The notes under the pieces were generated by a model. That model had not been told where the DNA came from. It saw only the letters and a program-made list of their open reading frames with translations, and searched no databases. Below are positions 60,630-64,000 of a DNA stretch of 64,000 nucleotides, in pieces. This stretch comes from Molossus alvarezi. Its lineage: Eukaryota; Chordata; Mammalia; Chiroptera; Molossidae. Position numbers and translations under genes: made by a program. How positions within the stretch are numbered: position 1 is the first letter of the stretch; each line of letters opens with the position of its first letter. Where the stretch lies: the NCBI GenBank assembly GCA_037176705.1, contig CM073898.1, positions 35,033,488-35,097,487 on the forward strand, read 5' to 3'.

Positions 60630-62030
60630 GACAAGTAGAAACTGGAATTTAATAAGAGGTTTAAAGGAGACTCAAGCTTTTAAACAGGAGGAAATTCTGC
60701 TTTTAGGTGTGGAAAGGAGCTAGGATAATATGGCTTTCAAGAGAGTAATGCCCATCAAGAGGAACTAGTTCTAGGTATTAGTTTTAAATGCAAGGTGGAG
60801 TCAAACTTAACCTAAGAGTAGAACCAGCCTCCTTTTATCAATGAAGAAGCAAATATGTTCTAGTTTAGGCCAACTGATCTGAGGGGCTTTTGCCAGGAGG
60901 AGGTTCAGAGATTCTAAGGTCTGGGCCATAGATGTGTCCTGTAGTGATGTCTTAAGATGGGTCTTTAGGGTAACACAGAATTCTGTATATCTCAGAGAGG
61001 ACTGTTAAAAGCAAGGCAGAGAAGTTATTGAGTCTTCTGACCAACAAGGCCTGGATCTGAGATGTGTTCTGAAAGGTGGATTCTGCAGGGCCCAGAACAG
61101 TCATATATTTCTATATGGTAAAGCTCAGACTCTGGGAAGGCAACACAGAGAATTGAAGGTTCATTCCTGAAACAGAGAATGGTTGGATTTATCTTATTTC
61201 AACACCTGAGAAGATTGGCTTGGGCAGAGTAGGGAATGGCTCAATCTCTGAAGGGCACTAAGAGAATTGGCTAAGAAGGAGGGTTATAACGAAGCCCTTG
61301 ACTCTTATTTCTGTGAAGGTCAGGAACCCTTATTACATTTGAGTACACAAAGCCTGGTGCAGAGAGGCACTCAATATCTTCTTCTTATGTTAATTCTTAT
61401 TACTGTTACTTCCACATTGTATTATGTCTTTAAAAACGTATCATGGTTTACATTTTGAAATGAGATTAATTTTCTTATGCTACTGTGTCATCATAAGTGA
61501 GGACTGCAACTAGGAGTTAAGTAGTGACGGTCTGTGAAATCAGTCAAGAACTTTATATATCCCCTTGCGTTGTGAATCGCCACACAATGTGAGGATAGAT
61601 CTGCACCAGCAGATACTAGAAAAATGAAAAGGCCAAAACTAGACGACCCATCTTCAAAAGGACAGACAAACAAGGAGGAAACTTTTCTCCTGAGTGTCGT
61701 CACTTATTTTTCTTTGATATTTATTAAGTGCACAAGCACGCCAATAGCTTATCGGCAGGATGTTTTTTCTCCTGGATTGGCACCATTTTCCCCATGTAGT
61801 GATTTATCGTGAAGGAAAAGCTCAGCTACAAAAGCATCCATGGGCAGCTCCCCAAGGTGAGGATCCATCTCTGCCTGGGAAGGAGCGAGGCAGCGGGAGG
61901 GTGGACTTACAGGGGAAGTCAGTTGTCTCTGGACCTCCATTCTCATTCTTCTAATGGAACCAGCTTTCCTGGTAATGCCTCCAAAGTGAGGCTATCTTAG
62001 AGAGACCCTTTCCTTAGGAAAATTTCTTCT
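60630..62030. other. Unique intronic DNA
   Basis: No gene or repeat recognised. Confidence 0.55.
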
Positions 62031-62032
62031 TC

Positions 62033-62700
62033 TTTTTTTTTTTTTTTGCAATTTTTATTAATTTATTTTTGTTACAGATATTTCTCCTTTTTCCCCCATT
62101 GACACCCTCCTCTTGATCCCACTCACCCCCAACCCCCCAGCATTGTTGTCTATGTCCACTGGCTACAAACATGCATATAAGTTCTAAGATTTATCTCTTC
62201 CCTCCCCCTGCCCCCTCTTCTGAGGTTTGTCAGTCTGTACCCTACTACTTCTATGTCTCTGGGTCTATTTTGTTCATCAGTTTGTATTATTCATTATATT
62301 CCACAAATGAGTGAGATCATGTGGTATCTGTCTTTCTCTGATTGGCTTATTTTGCTTAGCATAATACTCTCCAGGTCCCTCTGTGTCGTCTCAAAGGATA
62401 AGAGATCTCTCTTTCTTACAGCTGCATAGTATTCCATTGTGTAGATGTACCACAGCTTTTTTATCCACTCATCTACTGATGGGCCTTGGGCTGTTTCCGG
62501 ATCTTAGCAATTGTAAATAGGGGTGCATATATTCTTTCTGATTGGTGTTTCAGGCTTCTTAGGATATATTCCTAGAAGTGAGATTACTGGATCAAATGGC
62601 AATTCAACGTTTAATTTTTTGAGGTAACACCATATTGTTTTCCACAGTGGCTGCACCAGTCTGCATTCCCACCAGCAGTGCACTAGAGTCTCTTTTTCTC
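62033..62700 (-). mobile_element. L1 3' end, antisense, 5'-truncated
   Basis: Starts with the poly-T complement of its tail, then the reverse L1 3' UTR and the end of ORF2 (GAGTGAGATCATGTGGTATC; GCATAGTATTCCATTGTGTA; TTTTCCACAGTGGCTGCACC). Less worn than the copies at 3975 and 26765, so probably the youngest L1 here. Truncated near 62700. Confidence 0.85.
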
Positions 62701-62999
62701 CTTCTTGAGTTGCTTCAGGCTCACTATGCTTTTTGTCCTACTCAGGATCTTCCTAGTACTTTTAACCCCATATTATTTAGGTAAATCATTACATTTATTT
62801 GGTCTTCCTTAGAATGTTGCCATTATCATGTATGTTCTTGTTCATAAGCAACCTGGGTGTAGGTACTATTCAGGTTCCTTTTTAAGAGACCTTTTCAAGG
62901 TTAATGAGTATCTGGAATGAATAAGTATTGTTAAATTGATTCAGGAGGCCATTACACCAAAGTGGTTCTGGTGCCCTGGATACCTGCTAAAGCAAACCA

Positions 63000-63290
63000 A
63001 ACCCTAACCTGTTAATGCCAGCAGGTTAAGAAATGGAAACCCAAAGACAACCAATCACAAACAGCCTACTAGGCTTTCTGCTCTAGCCAATCAGACAATT
63101 TCCTTTCTTTGCTTTTATATCTTCCACATGTAAGTCTTTCTCCTCCTGGCTGTCTACAGTGTGCTCCTAACCACTCCCAGTTCTGTGTGGCTAGACTTGA
63201 ACAGGTTGTTGCTCAAACAAATCCTTGAAACTGTTAAGAGTTTATCTTTTAACGGTATGGAATTGGATTTGCCTAAAACTTCCACAGTAA
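63000..63290 (+). repeat. Possible LTR fragment
   Basis: Two CCAATCA boxes (63050 and 63089), a TTTTATAT box at 63113 and an LTR-like downstream part (CTCCTCCTGGCTGTCTACAG; GTTGCTCAAACAAATCC) suggest a solo retroviral-type LTR. No retroviral genes are near it. Family not identified. Confidence 0.3.
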
Positions 63291-63680
63291 TGTTCTTTTT
63301 CTCTCCCAGGGAATAATCCTGACAAAAGAAAACTGGGTCAGGAGTGGGAAGAAAATGGATTCTCCTACTCCCTAAAATAATGTTATAAATTGGACAAATC
63401 TCTCATAGTGCTTCTTTCCTTAACTATAAAATTAAAAATTTTTGACAGAATAATCTCTCATGCATTTCTTTCAGGTCTAGTAGTTTATGTTCCTATGTCA
63501 AATCTTCTGACACAGTTTCTCACCCATGGGGAAAGTACCACAAGAAGACTAGTTGGGAATGGAGTTCACCCATCCTTCTGAGAGCTTTGTTGTAAAAGCC
63601 AATTCAACTTGAGCCTACTTCTGCATGTTGTACTAGCTTAGACAACTGACCTTTGCCAGATTTTGAAATTAAGAAACGTA

Positions 63681-63890
63681 GCCGGGCCAGTGTGGCTCAC
63701 TGGTTGACCAATGCACCAAGAGGTCGCCAGTCGATTCTTGGTCAGGGCACATGCCCAGGCTGTGGGCCAAACCCCCAGTCAGGGGCATGCAGGAGGCAGC
63801 CAATCGATGTTCTCTCTCATCGATGTTTCTATCTCTCTCTCCCTCTCCCTTTCACTCTCTCTCTCAAATCAATTTAAAAAAACAAACAAT
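63681..63890 (+). mobile_element. VES SINE, sense
   Basis: GCCGGGCCAGTGTGGCTCAC, the CCCCCAGTCAGGGGCATGCA segment, CATCGATGTTTCTATCTCTC and an A-rich tail extending to about 63920. Confidence 0.9.
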
Positions 63891-64000
63891 TAAAAAAAGA
63901 AAAGAAAAAGAAAGAAAGGGGGTTGGGAGAAAACCTCTGTATGTCTAACTTTTTACTACACATTAAGTGACAACTCAGCATTAAATGACCTCTTGGCTAT

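Larger units (their letters stand above)
33561..64000 (-). other. NRXN1: Sequence upstream of the NRXN1-beta promoter (NRXN1-alpha intron)
   Basis: This stretch precedes the beta promoter on the minus strand and would be intronic in alpha-neurexin transcripts. No alpha exon was recognised. It contains VES SINEs, L1 3' ends, MIR/L2 relics, simple repeats and unique DNA. Confidence 0.8.

Noticed and set aside
63681..63760. tRNA gene
   Set aside because: A and B box-like words come from the tRNA-derived SINE head; no cloverleaf can be drawn.
1..64000. CRISPR array, operon or other prokaryote-type system
   Set aside because: The repeats, base composition and gene structure are mammalian; there are no spaced direct repeats of CRISPR type and no compact gene clusters.

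Overview
The window looks like a piece of a bat (chiropteran) genome. Its interspersed repeats are dominated by tRNA-derived SINEs of the bat VES type: a tRNA-like head with A and B boxes, then a CT-rich 3' part ending in an AATAAA-like tail. I count 15 copies, together with L1 3' ends, ancient MIR/L2 pieces and MER5-type DNA transposon relics. Long open reading frames are absent apart from one region, and base composition is AT-rich except for one CpG island, so nearly all of the window is intronic DNA.

The one recognisable protein-coding segment lies on the minus strand at 32618-32873. It encodes the beta-neurexin-specific N-terminus of NRXN1: start codon, glycine/serine-rich leader, signal peptide and the histidine-rich beta segment. 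It ends in a GT splice donor in the phase expected for joining to the first shared alpha/beta exon. A CpG island at about 32.7-33.56 kb covers this exon and the sequence upstream of it, so the window carries the internal promoter and first exon of NRXN1-beta. For alpha-neurexin transcripts the whole window would be intron; for beta transcripts, 32617 down to 1 is the start of intron 1. No alpha exon and no shared exon is visible.

Layout in plus coordinates: 1-24.7 kb is intron 1 of beta, with VES SINEs, L1 pieces and old MIR/L2/MER5. 24.7-36.4 kb is a zone without any VES SINE, centred on the promoter; it holds an old inverted L1, a perfect 48-bp AT/GT palindrome, a strong CTCF-like motif at 30.6 kb, the beta exon and the CpG island. 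36.4-64 kb lies upstream of the beta promoter and has SINEs, simple repeats, L1 3' ends and several unique stretches that could contain conserved regulatory elements.

No viral gene, toxin, CRISPR array, rRNA or functional tRNA gene was seen, and I found no new multi-gene system. The most interesting points are the promoter architecture (upstream ORFs, CTCF-like motif, SINE-free zone), the serine-interrupted glycine tract of the beta leader, and some retroposon insertions whose target-site duplications reveal their order or mechanism. All repeat-family names come from remembered consensus features, without any database search.
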